64,000 nucleotides of DNA from Pseudomonadota bacterium (GTDB taxonomy: Bacteria; Pseudomonadota; Gammaproteobacteria; Steroidobacterales; Steroidobacteraceae): NCBI GenBank assembly GCA_021779535.1, contig JAJYAM010000003.1:23501-87500 (forward strand). Direction: 5' to 3'. Both the position numbers and the translations under genes were made by a program. Of the stretch, positions 17,333 to 26,191 are shown one piece after another; the stretch's first letter is position 1; each line of letters begins with the position of its first letter. The notes under the pieces were generated by a model, which had not been told where the DNA came from, ran no database searches, and worked only from the letters and a program-made list of their open reading frames with translations.

Positions 17333-18106
17333 ATGCCGGCGCGCTCCACGACCCATCTCGTGCTGATCCCGAGCTACGACCCCGGGATCCGGGTCTACGA
17401 GACCGTCCGGGCGGCGCGAGCGGCCTGGGACCCCGTCTGGGTCGTCGTCGACGGCAGCACGGACGGCAGCGCTGAGCGGCTCTCGGCGATCGCGGCCGGG
17501 GATCCCGGGCTGCGGGTGTTCGTATTGCCGCGAAACGCCGGCAAGGGCGCGGCGATCCTGCACGGCCTGCGCGCGGCGCACGCGCAAGGCTTCACGCACG
17601 CGCTCACGATGGACTCGGACGGCCAGCATCCGGCGGATCGCATTCCGGCGTTCATGGCGGTCTCCGCCGCGAGACCCGGCGCGATGGTGCTCGGGCGGCC
17701 CATATTCGATGCGAGCGCGCCGGCGCTGCGGGTTCGCGGGCGGCGGATCAGCAACGTGCTCACGAACCTCGAGACCTTGTGGAGCGGCATCGACGACTCG
17801 CTGTTCGGGTTCCGCGTGTACCCGGTCGCGCCGCTCCTCGGGATCATGCGCGCGCGCCGCTCGATGCGCCGGTTCGACTTCGACGCCGAGGCGGCGGTGC
17901 GCCTGCGCTGGCGGGGCGTCGAGGCGATCGGCCTGGACGCCGCGGTGCGCTATTTTTCGGCGGCCGACGGTGGCGTTTCGCACTTTCGCTACTGGCGCGA
18001 CAACGTGCGCCTGACCGCGATGCACCTGCGCCTGCTCGGCGGCTTTCTGCTGCGCCTGCCGTGGCTCGCCGCGCGACGGGTGCGACGGCGTCGCGAACCA
18101 TTATAA
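17333..18106 (+). CDS. family 2 glycosyltransferase of the aryl polyene cluster
   Basis: A 257-residue GT-A fold protein resembling dolichyl-phosphate-mannose synthase-like family 2 enzymes. Visible are the N-terminal strand HLVLIPSYD, the nucleotide-binding VVDGSTDGS at about 38-46, and the metal-binding stretch TMDSDGQHP near residue 95. The last ~40 residues are basic and hydrophobic (LLGGFLLRLPWLAARRVRRRR), consistent with a peripheral or monotopic membrane location. It starts three bases after the acyltransferase stop. In aryl polyene loci a glycosyltransferase is thought to decorate the lipid anchor; the donor sugar cannot be told. The stop codon overlaps a TATAAT box that may serve the ACP gene. 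Confidence 0.88.
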   Translation: MPARSTTHLVLIPSYDPGIRVYETVRAARAAWDPVWVVVDGSTDGSAERLSAIAAGDPGLRVFVLPRNAGKGAAILHGLRAAHAQGFTHALTMDSDGQHPADRIPAFMAVSAARPGAMVLGRPIFDASAPALRVRGRRISNVLTNLETLWSGIDDSLFGFRVYPVAPLLGIMRARRSMRRFDFDAEAAVRLRWRGVEAIGLDAAVRYFSAADGGVSHFRYWRDNVRLTAMHLRLLGGFLLRLPWLAARRVRRRREPL

Positions 18107-18107
18107 T
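18102..18107 (+). promoter_or_regulatory. perfect -10 box inside the aryl polyene cluster
   Basis: TATAAT at 18102-18107 matches the sigma-70 consensus exactly and sits 40 bases before the ACP start, at the stop codon of the glycosyltransferase gene. It is also at the widest gap of the first cluster genes. No clear -35 is present (TGCGAC at 18081-18086 is the best, 15 bases away). An internal promoter for the ACP-to-ketoreductase genes is inferred. Confidence 0.45.
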
Positions 18108-18146
18108 GACGGTCGTTTCCGGCATCTCGAGGCAACCGATCCCTCC

Positions 18147-18449
18147 ATGGCTGACCATGCGCCGCAGCTGCGCGAACCGACTCCATGCGCCGACGCCGCC
18201 TTGCAGCGCGAAATCGCCGCGCTGTTCGTCGAGTCGCTGAACCTGGACGTGACCGCCGACCAGATCGACCCGGACGCGCCTTTGTACGGCGAGGGTCTCG
18301 GCCTCGACTCGATCGACGTGCTCGAGATGGCGCTGGTCCTGTCGAAGAAATACGGGGTCCAGCTGCGCGCGAACGACGCCGAGGATCAACGCCTGTTTCG
18401 GTCGCTGCGCAGCCTCGCGGACTTCGTCGCGGCGCGGAGGGCGAAATGA
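18147..18449 (+). CDS. acyl carrier protein of the aryl polyene cluster
   Basis: A 100-residue acyl carrier protein. The phosphopantetheine attachment site is Ser55 in GLGLDSIDVLE, the standard DSx motif, and the four-helix pattern is evident from residue 18 to 96. An N-terminal extension of about 15 residues precedes the domain. The protein should carry the growing aryl polyene chain between the ketosynthase, ketoreductase and dehydratases encoded downstream. Only one ACP gene is found here, whereas many aryl polyene loci have two. The stop overlaps the start of a 25-codon frame that leads into the AMP ligase. Confidence 0.92.
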   Translation: MADHAPQLREPTPCADAALQREIAALFVESLNLDVTADQIDPDAPLYGEGLGLDSIDVLEMALVLSKKYGVQLRANDAEDQRLFRSLRSLADFVAARRAK

Positions 18450-18523
18450 GGGTCGCCCGCGGCGGTCGCCGGGCCGCGATCGCCCGCTCGGGCTCGTCGA
18501 AGGTCGATCGCCCGCGCGAGTGA
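18446..18523 (+). CDS. 25-codon basic reading frame between ACP and AMP ligase (doubtful)
   Basis: An ATG overlapping the ACP stop (ATGA) opens 25 codons rich in Arg and Ala, and its TGA overlaps an in-frame GTG of the AMP ligase. The perfect chaining at both ends suggests that ribosomes may read through it and re-start on the ligase. Other aryl polyene loci, as I recall, carry a small membrane-protein gene at this place, so it could be a deletion remnant. No hydrophobic segment remains. Functional protein is not supported. Confidence 0.2.
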   Translation: MRVARGGRRAAIARSGSSKVDRPRE

Positions 18524-18531
18524 CGCCGGCG

Positions 18532-19866
18532 ATGGCGACCGTCGCGCTGTTCACCCACCCCTCGCCGACCTCGATCCTCGCGTGGCGCGGCGGTCGGCCG
18601 ATCACCGCGCTCGAGTTCCTGCAGGACGTCCACGGGCTCGCGCGGCGTCTGTCCCCGGCGACGCACTGGTTGAACGCCTGCGAGGACCGCTATCGATTCG
18701 CGGTCGCGCTCGCGGCCGGTATCGTCGCCGGGAAGATCGCAGTGCTGCCGTCGACGCGCACCCCGCAAACGATCCGCGATCTGCTCGAGTGGGCGCCGGA
18801 CACCGTCTGCCTGACCGACGATCCGGACTGCCCGATCGATCTGCCGAAGGTCGTCGTCCGGGACGAGGACCGCGACCACGCGGCCGGCTGGCGGGTGCCG
18901 CAGGTCGACGCGGCGCGGGCGTTCGCGACCGTGTTCACCTCGGGTTCCACCGGAGCGCCGACGCCGCATCCGAAGACCTGGGGGCGCGTGACGGACTGCG
19001 TCCGCGCGGGCGCCGGCCGCTTGCGAATCGCGGACGGACGCGGCCACGCGCTCGTCGGCACCGTTCCGCCGCAGCACATGTACGGGTTCGAATCGACCGT
19101 TCTCCTCGCCCTGCAGAGCGGCAACGCACTCGTCGCCGAGCGCCCGTTCTATCCGGCGGACGTCGTCGCGGTGCTCGAGGCCTGCCCGCGGCCGCGGGCG
19201 CTGGTCTCGACCCCGGTCCATCTGCGCGCGCTGCTCGCGGCGGACGTCGCCGCACCCGTGCTCGATCGGGTCATCTGCGCGACGGCCCCGCTCGATCGCA
19301 GCCTCGCGCAGCGGATCGAGGAGCGCTTCCGCTGCGAGCTGCACGAGATCTACGGCTCGACGGAAACCGGCCAGATCGCGATCCGGCGCACCGCCGCGAC
19401 CGAGCGCTTCACGCTGCTGCCCGGGGTGGGCTTGAGCTTCGAGGCCGACCGCGCCTATGCCGACGGCGGCCACCTGGAGCGACGCACACCGCTGTACGAC
19501 GTGATCGAGCCGCTGCCGGACGGCGAATTCCGGTTGCACGGCCGCACCCAGGACCTCGTCGAGATCGCCGGCAAACGCAGCTCGTTCGCTTATCTGAACC
19601 ATCAATTGAACTCGATCCCCGGCGTGATCGACGGGGCCTTTTTCGAACCCGCGCACGGTGCCCACGCCGAGACCGGCATATCGCGGCTCGCCGCCGTGGT
19701 CGTCGCGCCGACGCTCGATCCGGCGAGCTTGCTCGACCGGCTGCGCGATCGGATCGATCCGGCTTTCCTGCCGCGACCCTTGCTGTTCGTCGACCGCCTG
19801 CCCCGCAACGCGACCGGCAAGCTCCCGCGCGAGGCCATCGCCACGCTCGTGGCGGACCTGCGATGA
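18532..19866 (+). CDS. AMP-dependent acyl/aryl-acid ligase of the aryl polyene cluster
   Basis: A 444-residue ANL-superfamily adenylating enzyme. The ATP-binding P-loop-like motif is TSGSTGAP near residues 136-143, the A5 motif is YGSTETG near 275, and the C-terminal catalytic Lys lies in RNATGKLPRE near 430. The enzyme probably activates the aromatic starter acid and loads it on the ACP. It is shorter than most acyl-CoA synthetases, as is usual for aryl polyene ligases. The ATG at 18532 is favoured, but a GTG four codons earlier overlaps the preceding small frame. The stop overlaps the dehydratase start (ATGA). Confidence 0.88.
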   Translation: MATVALFTHPSPTSILAWRGGRPITALEFLQDVHGLARRLSPATHWLNACEDRYRFAVALAAGIVAGKIAVLPSTRTPQTIRDLLEWAPDTVCLTDDPDCPIDLPKVVVRDEDRDHAAGWRVPQVDAARAFATVFTSGSTGAPTPHPKTWGRVTDCVRAGAGRLRIADGRGHALVGTVPPQHMYGFESTVLLALQSGNALVAERPFYPADVVAVLEACPRPRALVSTPVHLRALLAADVAAPVLDRVICATAPLDRSLAQRIEERFRCELHEIYGSTETGQIAIRRTAATERFTLLPGVGLSFEADRAYADGGHLERRTPLYDVIEPLPDGEFRLHGRTQDLVEIAGKRSSFAYLNHQLNSIPGVIDGAFFEPAHGAHAETGISRLAAVVVAPTLDPASLLDRLRDRIDPAFLPRPLLFVDRLPRNATGKLPREAIATLVADLR

Positions 19867-20204
19867 GCGGCGTCGACACCGGGGCGCCGCGCCGGCCGCC
19901 GATCGATCTCGGCATCGCGGCGGACCATCCGGCCTACGCGGGCCACTTTCCGGGAGACCCGGTGCTGCCGGGCGTCGTGCTGCTCGACGCCGCGCTGCAA
20001 CGGCTCGCCGACGAGGGCCGGATCGACGCCGGGGACTGCGAGATCCTCTGGTTCAAGTTCACGGCGCCGGTTCGTCCACGGGACCGCGTCGTGCTCGAGG
20101 CCGACGAGGACGCCTCGGGCACGCTGCGCCTGCGGATCCGCTGCGGCACCCGGACCGTCGCCACCGGCGCGGTCCGCTCGCGCCCGCGCGCCGGCGCGGG
20201 TTGA
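19863..20204 (+). CDS. FabZ-like (ApeI-type) hot-dog dehydratase
   Basis: A 113-residue hot-dog fold protein. The active-site segment GHFPGDPVLPGVVLLDA, with His28, matches the FabA/FabZ consensus GHFPxxPvxPG. It is one of two dehydratases in the cluster; in aryl polyene pathways they remove water from the 3-hydroxyacyl-ACP without later enoyl reduction, leaving conjugated double bonds. The short length and missing acidic helix residue pattern make it closer to ApeI than to housekeeping FabZ. It is translationally coupled to the ligase by ATGA and followed nine bases later by the acyltransferase gene. Confidence 0.87.
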   Translation: MSGVDTGAPRRPPIDLGIAADHPAYAGHFPGDPVLPGVVLLDAALQRLADEGRIDAGDCEILWFKFTAPVRPRDRVVLEADEDASGTLRLRIRCGTRTVATGAVRSRPRAGAG

Positions 20205-20212
20205 GCGACCCG

Positions 20213-21148
20213 ATGCCCGCGCGGCCTCCCGGAAACCTGCGACGCGAGGAGTGGCTCGGCGTCCACGAGCGCGGCAGCCCCGCGCTGCTGCGGCTGATGG
20301 CCGCGTCCAGCTTGCGCCTCGGGCGGCGCGCGAGCCGCGCGGTCCTGCACGCGGTCACGGCGTACTATTTCGCGGTCGCGCCGCGCGCACGACGCGCCTC
20401 GCGCGGCTACCTGCGCCGCGCGCTCGGCCGCGAGCCGCGGCTCCACGAGCGCTATCGGCACTTCCTGCATTTTGCGACGACGATCCACGACCGCGTGTTC
20501 CTCGCGGGCGATCGCGAGGACTCGCTCGCGCTCTCGATCGAAGGCGAGGCGCTGATGCGCGCCCAACAGGCGAGCGGTCGCGGCGCGATCCTGCTCGGTG
20601 CCCACTTCGGAAGCTTCGCGATCGTCGGCGCGGTCGGCCGGCGGATCGACGGCGCGCACATCGCAATGGCGATGTACGAAGACAATGCGCGCAAACTGCG
20701 CCGCCTGTTCGAGGCGATCGGCGCGCAGTCGGCGCCGCCGATCGTGCCGCTCGGGCAGGTCGACTCGATGCTGCGGATCGCGGAGCGGCTCGACCGCGGC
20801 GAGTTCGTCGGGATCCTCGGTGACCGCAGTCTCGGTGGCGACGCCCGCCGTCCGGTCCGGTTGCTCGGCGAACGGGTGCTGCTGCCGACCGGACCGATGC
20901 GGATCGCCGCGATGCTCGGCTGCCCGGTGATCTTCATGGCGGGCCTGTACCGCGGCGCGAATCGCTATCACGTCGTGTTCGAGCCGCTCGCCGACTTCGC
21001 CGGGCTCCACGGCGCCGACCGCCGCGCCGCGGTCGACGCGGCCATCGAGCGCTACGCGGCGCTGCTCGACGCGCACTGCCGTCGCGACCCTTACAACTGG
21101 TTCAATTTCTACGAGTTCTGGGACCTCGCCGATCCGGAGGCGCGGTGA
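20213..21148 (+). CDS. LpxL/HtrB-like acyltransferase of the aryl polyene cluster
   Basis: A 311-residue protein of the lipid A lauroyl/myristoyl acyltransferase family. The catalytic His is probably His131 in LLGAHFGSFAIVG, corresponding to the HFGNWE-type motif of LpxL, although the usual Glu is absent from this short stretch. A conserved ILGDRSLGGDARRPV segment near residue 200 also fits. In aryl polyene loci this enzyme is part of the standard set and may attach a fatty chain to the pigment anchor. The stop overlaps the GTG start of the LolA-like gene, so the two are coupled. Confidence 0.85.
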   Translation: MPARPPGNLRREEWLGVHERGSPALLRLMAASSLRLGRRASRAVLHAVTAYYFAVAPRARRASRGYLRRALGREPRLHERYRHFLHFATTIHDRVFLAGDREDSLALSIEGEALMRAQQASGRGAILLGAHFGSFAIVGAVGRRIDGAHIAMAMYEDNARKLRRLFEAIGAQSAPPIVPLGQVDSMLRIAERLDRGEFVGILGDRSLGGDARRPVRLLGERVLLPTGPMRIAAMLGCPVIFMAGLYRGANRYHVVFEPLADFAGLHGADRRAAVDAAIERYAALLDAHCRRDPYNWFNFYEFWDLADPEAR

Positions 21149-21768
21149 GGCCGTCGCCGGCGGGCGCGGTCGCTGCGTTCGCACTGAGCGTGACCGTGGC
21201 CGTGGCCGCGACCACGTCGACCGGCGCGACGACAGCCCGCGCGACGCCCACCGGACCGTCGGCCGACGGCATCGCCGCCGTGATGCGCTTGCTCGGCGCG
21301 CAGGCGCATCGCCGGACCGCGTTTCGCGAACGGCAGGATCTCGCGGTCCTCGATCGACCGCTGATCTCGACCGGCGAATTGATCTACGACGCGCCGGGAC
21401 GGCTCGAGGAGCGGTTGATCACGCCTCACCGGGAAGTCCTCGTCGCGCAAGGCGACCGGCTCTCGGTCGAGCGCGGCGGCCGGCGGCGGGTGCTCGAGTT
21501 GGCACACGCGAACGGACTCGCCGCGTTGATCGGCAGCTTGCGCGCGACGCTCGCCGGCGACGACGCCGCCCTGCAACGCGACTTCCGGGTCGACTTTCGC
21601 GGCGGCGTCGCGCGTTGGACGCTGCGCCTGACGCCGCGATCCGCCGCGCTCGCGCGACACGTCGCCGCGATCCGGATCGACGGCGCGCGCGGCGAGTTGC
21701 GCCGCGTCGTGATCCGCGCGGCGAACGGCGATTCCTCGGTGATGCGCCTCGCGGACCCGGCGCGATGA
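21145..21768 (+). CDS. LolA-like periplasmic carrier protein
   Basis: A 207-residue exported protein. A signal peptide covers about residues 1-22, and the mature part has the LolA-type pattern seen as RERQDLAVLDRPLISTGELIYDAPGRLEERL and the later strands to VVIRAANGDSSVMRLADP. LolA-like proteins are a regular part of aryl polyene loci and are thought to carry the pigment or its lipid anchor across the periplasm. Similarity to real LolA is modest. It starts at a GTG overlapping the previous stop (GTGA), and its own stop overlaps the exporter ATG (ATGA). Confidence 0.82.
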   Translation: MRPSPAGAVAAFALSVTVAVAATTSTGATTARATPTGPSADGIAAVMRLLGAQAHRRTAFRERQDLAVLDRPLISTGELIYDAPGRLEERLITPHREVLVAQGDRLSVERGGRRRVLELAHANGLAALIGSLRATLAGDDAALQRDFRVDFRGGVARWTLRLTPRSAALARHVAAIRIDGARGELRRVVIRAANGDSSVMRLADPAR

Positions 21769-24125
21769 GCCTGCGCGACCGGGCGGTGCTCGCGGTGTGG
21801 CTCGCGGTACTCGCCGCGGCGGCGACGGTCGCGCTGCGCGCCCACTACGTCGCCGATCTGTCCGCATTGCTGCCGGCGCGGCCGGCGCCCGGGCAACGCC
21901 TGCTCGGCACGCTGTTGCGCTCGGGGCCGGCCGCGAAGACGATCCTGGCCGCGATCGACGGCGGCGACGCCGCCGATCGCGCTCGCGCCGCGCGGGCGCT
22001 GGCCGCGCGCGCGCTCGCGTCCCGGGAATTCGCGACGGTCGACGATGGCGATCGCGCGGGCTTCGTGCGCGCACAGCGCTTCGTGTTCGAGCACCGCTAT
22101 GCGCTGAGCGGGGCGGCGGCGGCGCACCTGGCCACGGCGCCGGCCTTGCATCGCGCGATCGGCCGCACGATCGAGGATCTCGCGACGCCGGCGGGACCGT
22201 GGCTCGCACCGCTCCTGCCGCACGACCCGACCGGCGAGACCGCCCAGGTCGCGCAGCGCTGGAGCCAGGGCGGACGCCCGGCGCAGTGCGACGGCGTGTG
22301 GTGTTCGCGGTCCGGCCGGCGCGCGCTGCTGGTGCTGCGGACCCGGGCGAGCGGATCGGACACCGACGGGCAGGCGCGCGCGATCGCGGCGGTTCGCAGC
22401 GCGTTTCGCGCGATCGCCGGCGCGGACGGCGGCCTGCGGCTGCGCCTGAGCGGACCGCCGGTGTTCGCGGTCGAGGCACGCGCGCGGATCGAGCGCAGCG
22501 CCGTGCGCCTCTCGAGCATCGCCGGGGCGTGCGTGATCGCACTGCTGTATCTGGTGTACCGGTCGGCCGCCGCGGTGCTGCTCGGTCTGTTGCCGGTCGC
22601 GACCGCGGCGACGATCGGCGTCGCCGCGGTCGCCGGGGTGTTCGGGGAAGTCCAGGGCATGACGCTCGGGTTCGGGGTCACGCTGATCGGCGAGGCGGTC
22701 GACTACGCGATCTACTTCTTCCTGCAATCGGACCACGCGCCCGAGGCGTGGCGGCAACGCTATTGGCCGACCGTCCGGCTCGGCGCGTTGACTTCGATCT
22801 GCGGCTTCGCCGCATTGCTGTGGTCCGGGTTCCCGGGGCTCGAGCAGCTCGGCGTGTATTGCCTGTGCGGCCTCGCGGCCGCGGCGGCGACCACCCGCTA
22901 CGTGCTGCCGCGCCTCGCGCCGGGCGCGCTCGAGGTCCGGTCGGTCGCGCCGCTCGGCGCGGCCCTGCGCCGCGCGCTCCCGGCGCCGCGGCTCGGCGTC
23001 GCGATCCTCGGCGCGCTCGCGCTCGCCTCGCTGGCGGTGCTGGTGTTCGCGCATGGCGGCGGGTGGAGTCACGACCTGGCCTCGCTGAGCCCGGTGCCGG
23101 CCGCCGAGCGCCGGTTCGACGGCGCGCTGCGCGCCGATCTCGGCGCGGCCGACGTGCGCGACGTCGTCGTCACGCAGGGTCCGGATCGCGACGCGGCGTT
23201 GCAGGCCGCCGAGCGGACCGCGCGATCGCTCGAGCGGCTGACCGCGGATCGCGTGATCGGCGGCTTCGACGACCCTGCCGCGATCCTGCCGAGCCGCGCA
23301 ACCCAGCGTGCGCGGCGGCTCGCGTTGCCCGCCGCACGGACGCTCCGCGCGCGCCTGCGCCGCGCGCTCGCCGGCTTGCCGGTGCGCGACACGACCCTGG
23401 CGCCGTTCCTCGCCGACGTCGCTGCGGCGCGGCGGGCGGCGCCGCTGACCCGCCGGGACCTCGACGGCACGCCCCTCGCGGCCGGCTTCGACGCACTGAT
23501 GCTCCGCCGTCACGATCGCTGGCTGGCGCTGTTGCCGCTGCGCGCGCCGCTCGTCGACGGCCGTCCGGGACCGATCGACGGCCAGCGCGTCCGCGCGGCC
23601 TTGGCGGGCCACGCGCAGCTGATCGACCTCGAGGCCGGCGCGAATCGCTTGTACGCGGTCTACCTGCGCAATGCGCTGCGCGCGTCGGCGGTCGGCGTGT
23701 TGGTGATCGCGGGCCTGCTCGCCGCGACGCTGCGCTCGGCCCGGCGGACGCTGCGCGTGCTCGCACCGCTTGCCGTCGCGGTGGGCGTGGTCGCGGCGGC
23801 GTTGACGCTCGCCGGGATCCCGTTGACGATCCTGCACCTGGTCGGGATGCTGCTGATCGTCGCGATCGGGTCGAACTACGCGCTGTTCTTCGTCCGACAC
23901 GCCGCCGACGACGGCGGCTCGATGACGGGTTCGCTCGCGGTCGCGAACGCGGCGACCGTGATCGGTTTCGGGCTGCTCGCGACCGCGCCGGTGCCCGTGC
24001 TGCACGATCTCGGTGTCACGGTCGCCCCGGGCGCACTGCTCGCGTTCCTGTGCTCGGCGATGCTCGCGCCGAAGCCGCGCGCGGCCGGCGACGGGGCGTT
24101 TCTCGACGCCGGGGTCGGACGGTGA
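21765..24125 (+). CDS. MMPL/RND-type exporter of the aryl polyene cluster
   Basis: A 786-residue membrane protein with two repeats, each made of one membrane helix, a large extracytoplasmic domain and five more helices. The helices begin near residues 7, 246 and 402 and the second set near 640. The transmembrane segments FGVTLIGEAVDYAIYFFLQ and VAIGSNYALFFVRHA fit the Asp-bearing helix 4 and its counterpart of RND-type proteins. Predicted exporters of this class are part of most aryl polyene loci and probably move the product or its lipid form out of the inner membrane. Start and stop are both within four-base overlaps. Confidence 0.88.
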   Translation: MSLRDRAVLAVWLAVLAAAATVALRAHYVADLSALLPARPAPGQRLLGTLLRSGPAAKTILAAIDGGDAADRARAARALAARALASREFATVDDGDRAGFVRAQRFVFEHRYALSGAAAAHLATAPALHRAIGRTIEDLATPAGPWLAPLLPHDPTGETAQVAQRWSQGGRPAQCDGVWCSRSGRRALLVLRTRASGSDTDGQARAIAAVRSAFRAIAGADGGLRLRLSGPPVFAVEARARIERSAVRLSSIAGACVIALLYLVYRSAAAVLLGLLPVATAATIGVAAVAGVFGEVQGMTLGFGVTLIGEAVDYAIYFFLQSDHAPEAWRQRYWPTVRLGALTSICGFAALLWSGFPGLEQLGVYCLCGLAAAAATTRYVLPRLAPGALEVRSVAPLGAALRRALPAPRLGVAILGALALASLAVLVFAHGGGWSHDLASLSPVPAAERRFDGALRADLGAADVRDVVVTQGPDRDAALQAAERTARSLERLTADRVIGGFDDPAAILPSRATQRARRLALPAARTLRARLRRALAGLPVRDTTLAPFLADVAAARRAAPLTRRDLDGTPLAAGFDALMLRRHDRWLALLPLRAPLVDGRPGPIDGQRVRAALAGHAQLIDLEAGANRLYAVYLRNALRASAVGVLVIAGLLAATLRSARRTLRVLAPLAVAVGVVAAALTLAGIPLTILHLVGMLLIVAIGSNYALFFVRHAADDGGSMTGSLAVANAATVIGFGLLATAPVPVLHDLGVTVAPGALLAFLCSAMLAPKPRAAGDGAFLDAGVGR

Positions 24126-24973
24126 ACGAGGATCGCCCGACGCGGCGCCGTTGGATCCCGTCGCCGGCGATCCGCGCGTCGATGGGGCTGCACTTCGCGG
24201 CGGGCGCGATGCTGATCGCGCGGCCGGCCACCTGGCCGCTCGCGCTCGGCGTCACCGCCGCCAATCACTCGGTGCTCGCGGGGGCCGGACTGTGGCCGAG
24301 GAGCCGCCTGCTCGGACCGAACTGGACCCGACTGCCCGCGGCCGCGGCCGCGCTCGGCCAGGTCGCGGTCACGATCGACGACGGGCCCGACCCCGAGGTG
24401 ACCCCGGCGATGCTCGACGCGCTGGCCCGCTGCGGCGTCACGGCGACCTTCTTCTGCATCGGTGCACGGGTCGACCGCCATCCGGAACTCGTCCGCCGCA
24501 TCGTGGACGCCGGCCATGCGGTCGAGAATCACAGCGACACCCACCGGCACGTGTTTTCACTGCTCGGTCCGGCGGCGTTGGGTCGCGAGGTGGCGCGCGC
24601 GCAGGCACGGATCGCCGCGATCAGCGGCATCCTGCCGGAATTTTTCCGGGCACCGGCGGGGTTGCGCAATCCGCTGCTCGAACCCGTGCTCGCCCGTCAC
24701 GGTCTGCGACTCGCGAGTTGGTCGCGCCGCGGCTTCGACACCGTGAGCCGGGATCCCGACCGCGTGCTCGAGCGACTGACGCGCGGGCTGCGGGGCGGTG
24801 AGATCCTGCTGCTGCACGACGGCCACTCCGGGCGCATGGCGAACGGCGCGCCGATCGGCCCGGTGGTGCTGCCGCGGTTGCTCGACGCCCTGCGACGCCG
24901 CGCGCTGGTGCCGGTCACGTTGCGCGCGGCGCTCGAGCAGGAGCGCCGTCGGGCGCTCGACGTTCCGGGATAG
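24122..24973 (+). CDS. NodB-type polysaccharide deacetylase family protein within the aryl polyene cluster
   Basis: A 283-residue protein with a NodB homology domain from about residue 80. The family motifs are present: TIDDGPDP with Asp86-Asp87, the metal-binding His137 and His141 in NHSDTH, FRAPAG near 170 and LLLHDGH near 232. Two hydrophobic stretches in residues 20-60 suggest a membrane anchor. It is coupled by GTGA to the exporter gene and followed by the ketosynthase, so it clearly belongs to the operon. I do not recall it as part of the core aryl polyene set. A role in removing an acyl group from a sugar of the anchor is only inferred. Confidence 0.85.
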   Translation: MNEDRPTRRRWIPSPAIRASMGLHFAAGAMLIARPATWPLALGVTAANHSVLAGAGLWPRSRLLGPNWTRLPAAAAALGQVAVTIDDGPDPEVTPAMLDALARCGVTATFFCIGARVDRHPELVRRIVDAGHAVENHSDTHRHVFSLLGPAALGREVARAQARIAAISGILPEFFRAPAGLRNPLLEPVLARHGLRLASWSRRGFDTVSRDPDRVLERLTRGLRGGEILLLHDGHSGRMANGAPIGPVVLPRLLDALRRRALVPVTLRAALEQERRRALDVPG

Positions 24974-24982
24974 AATCCGGCG

Positions 24983-26191
24983 ATGGACCGGATCCCGTGC
25001 GCCCCGCTCGTGCTCACGTCGTTCACCGCGACCAGCGGCGTCGGCGTCGGCAACACCGCGACGCTCGCTTCGCTGCGATCGCGGCGCGGCGGACTGCGGC
25101 CCTGCGACTTCGACGGCGTCGACGTGCCGACGTGGATCGGCGCGGTCGATGGGGCCGACACGCAGCCGTTGCCGCCCGAGTGGCGCCGCTACGATTGCCG
25201 CAACAATCGGCTCGCGGAACTCGCGCTGGGTCAGGACGGATTGCTCGAGCGGGTGCGCGCGGCGGCCGGCCGGTACGGACCACGGCGCGTCGGCGTGTTC
25301 CTCGGGACGAGCACCTCGGGAATCCTCGAGACGGAGCGGGCCTATCGCCGCCGCGATCCGGTCGACGGGCCGCTGCCGGCCGATTTCGACTATCGCGGCA
25401 CGCACAACGCGTTCTCGACCGTCGATTACCTGCGCCGGCGTTGCGGGCTCGCGGGACCGGCGGCGACCGTCTGCGCCGCGTGCGCGTCGAGCGCGAAGGC
25501 GTTCGCGGTCGCGCGGCGGATGATCGCGGCGGACGTGATCGACGCCGCGCTCGTCGGCGGCGTCGACTCCCTGTGCCTGACGACCCTGTACGGATTTCAT
25601 TCGTTGCAATTGCTCGCCCCCGGCCCGTGCCGGCCGTTCGACGCCGCGCGCGACGGCTTGTCCGTCGGCGAAGCCGCGGCGTTCGCGCTGCTCGAGCGCG
25701 TGCCGCCGAGCCTCGATCCCGACGCGGTGCTGCTGCTCGGTTCCGGTGAGTCGAGCGACGCCCACCACATGTCGACACCGCACCCGGACGGGCTCGGCGC
25801 ACGGATCGCGATCGAGCGGGCGCTCGACGACGCGCAGCTCGACGCCCGCGCCGTCGACTACGTGAACCTCCATGGCACCGGCACCCCGAACAACGACCGC
25901 GCGGAGAGTCTTGCCGTGCTCGCGACCTGCGGAGCCGGTGTTCCGTGCAGCTCGACCAAAGGCGCGACCGGGCATACGCTCGGCGCGGCCGGAGCGCTGG
26001 AAGCCGTGCTGAGCTCGCTGTGCCTGGGTGCGGGCCTGCTGCCCGCCGGCCTCGGCACGACGCGGGTCGATACCGCCCTCGGCGTGAATTACCTGACCGA
26101 CAACCGTGCGGCGCCGCTGCGACGGATCCTCAGCCACTCGTTCGGATTCGGCGGTGCGAACTGCTGCCTCGTGCTCGGGACGGCCGGATGA
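24983..26191 (+). CDS. beta-ketoacyl-ACP synthase of the aryl polyene cluster
   Basis: A 402-residue thiolase-fold condensing enzyme. The nucleophile is Cys167 in VCAACASSAKA, with His297 in NLHGTGTPNND, Lys326 in STKGATGH and His331, so the full C-H-H triad of FabF-type enzymes is present. It should perform the repeated Claisen condensations that extend the aryl chain with malonyl units. It starts nine bases after the deacetylase stop, and its stop overlaps the next ketosynthase-like gene (ATGA). Only this one complete ketosynthase is found in the cluster. Confidence 0.92.
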   Translation: MDRIPCAPLVLTSFTATSGVGVGNTATLASLRSRRGGLRPCDFDGVDVPTWIGAVDGADTQPLPPEWRRYDCRNNRLAELALGQDGLLERVRAAAGRYGPRRVGVFLGTSTSGILETERAYRRRDPVDGPLPADFDYRGTHNAFSTVDYLRRRCGLAGPAATVCAACASSAKAFAVARRMIAADVIDAALVGGVDSLCLTTLYGFHSLQLLAPGPCRPFDAARDGLSVGEAAAFALLERVPPSLDPDAVLLLGSGESSDAHHMSTPHPDGLGARIAIERALDDAQLDARAVDYVNLHGTGTPNNDRAESLAVLATCGAGVPCSSTKGATGHTLGAAGALEAVLSSLCLGAGLLPAGLGTTRVDTALGVNYLTDNRAAPLRRILSHSFGFGGANCCLVLGTAG

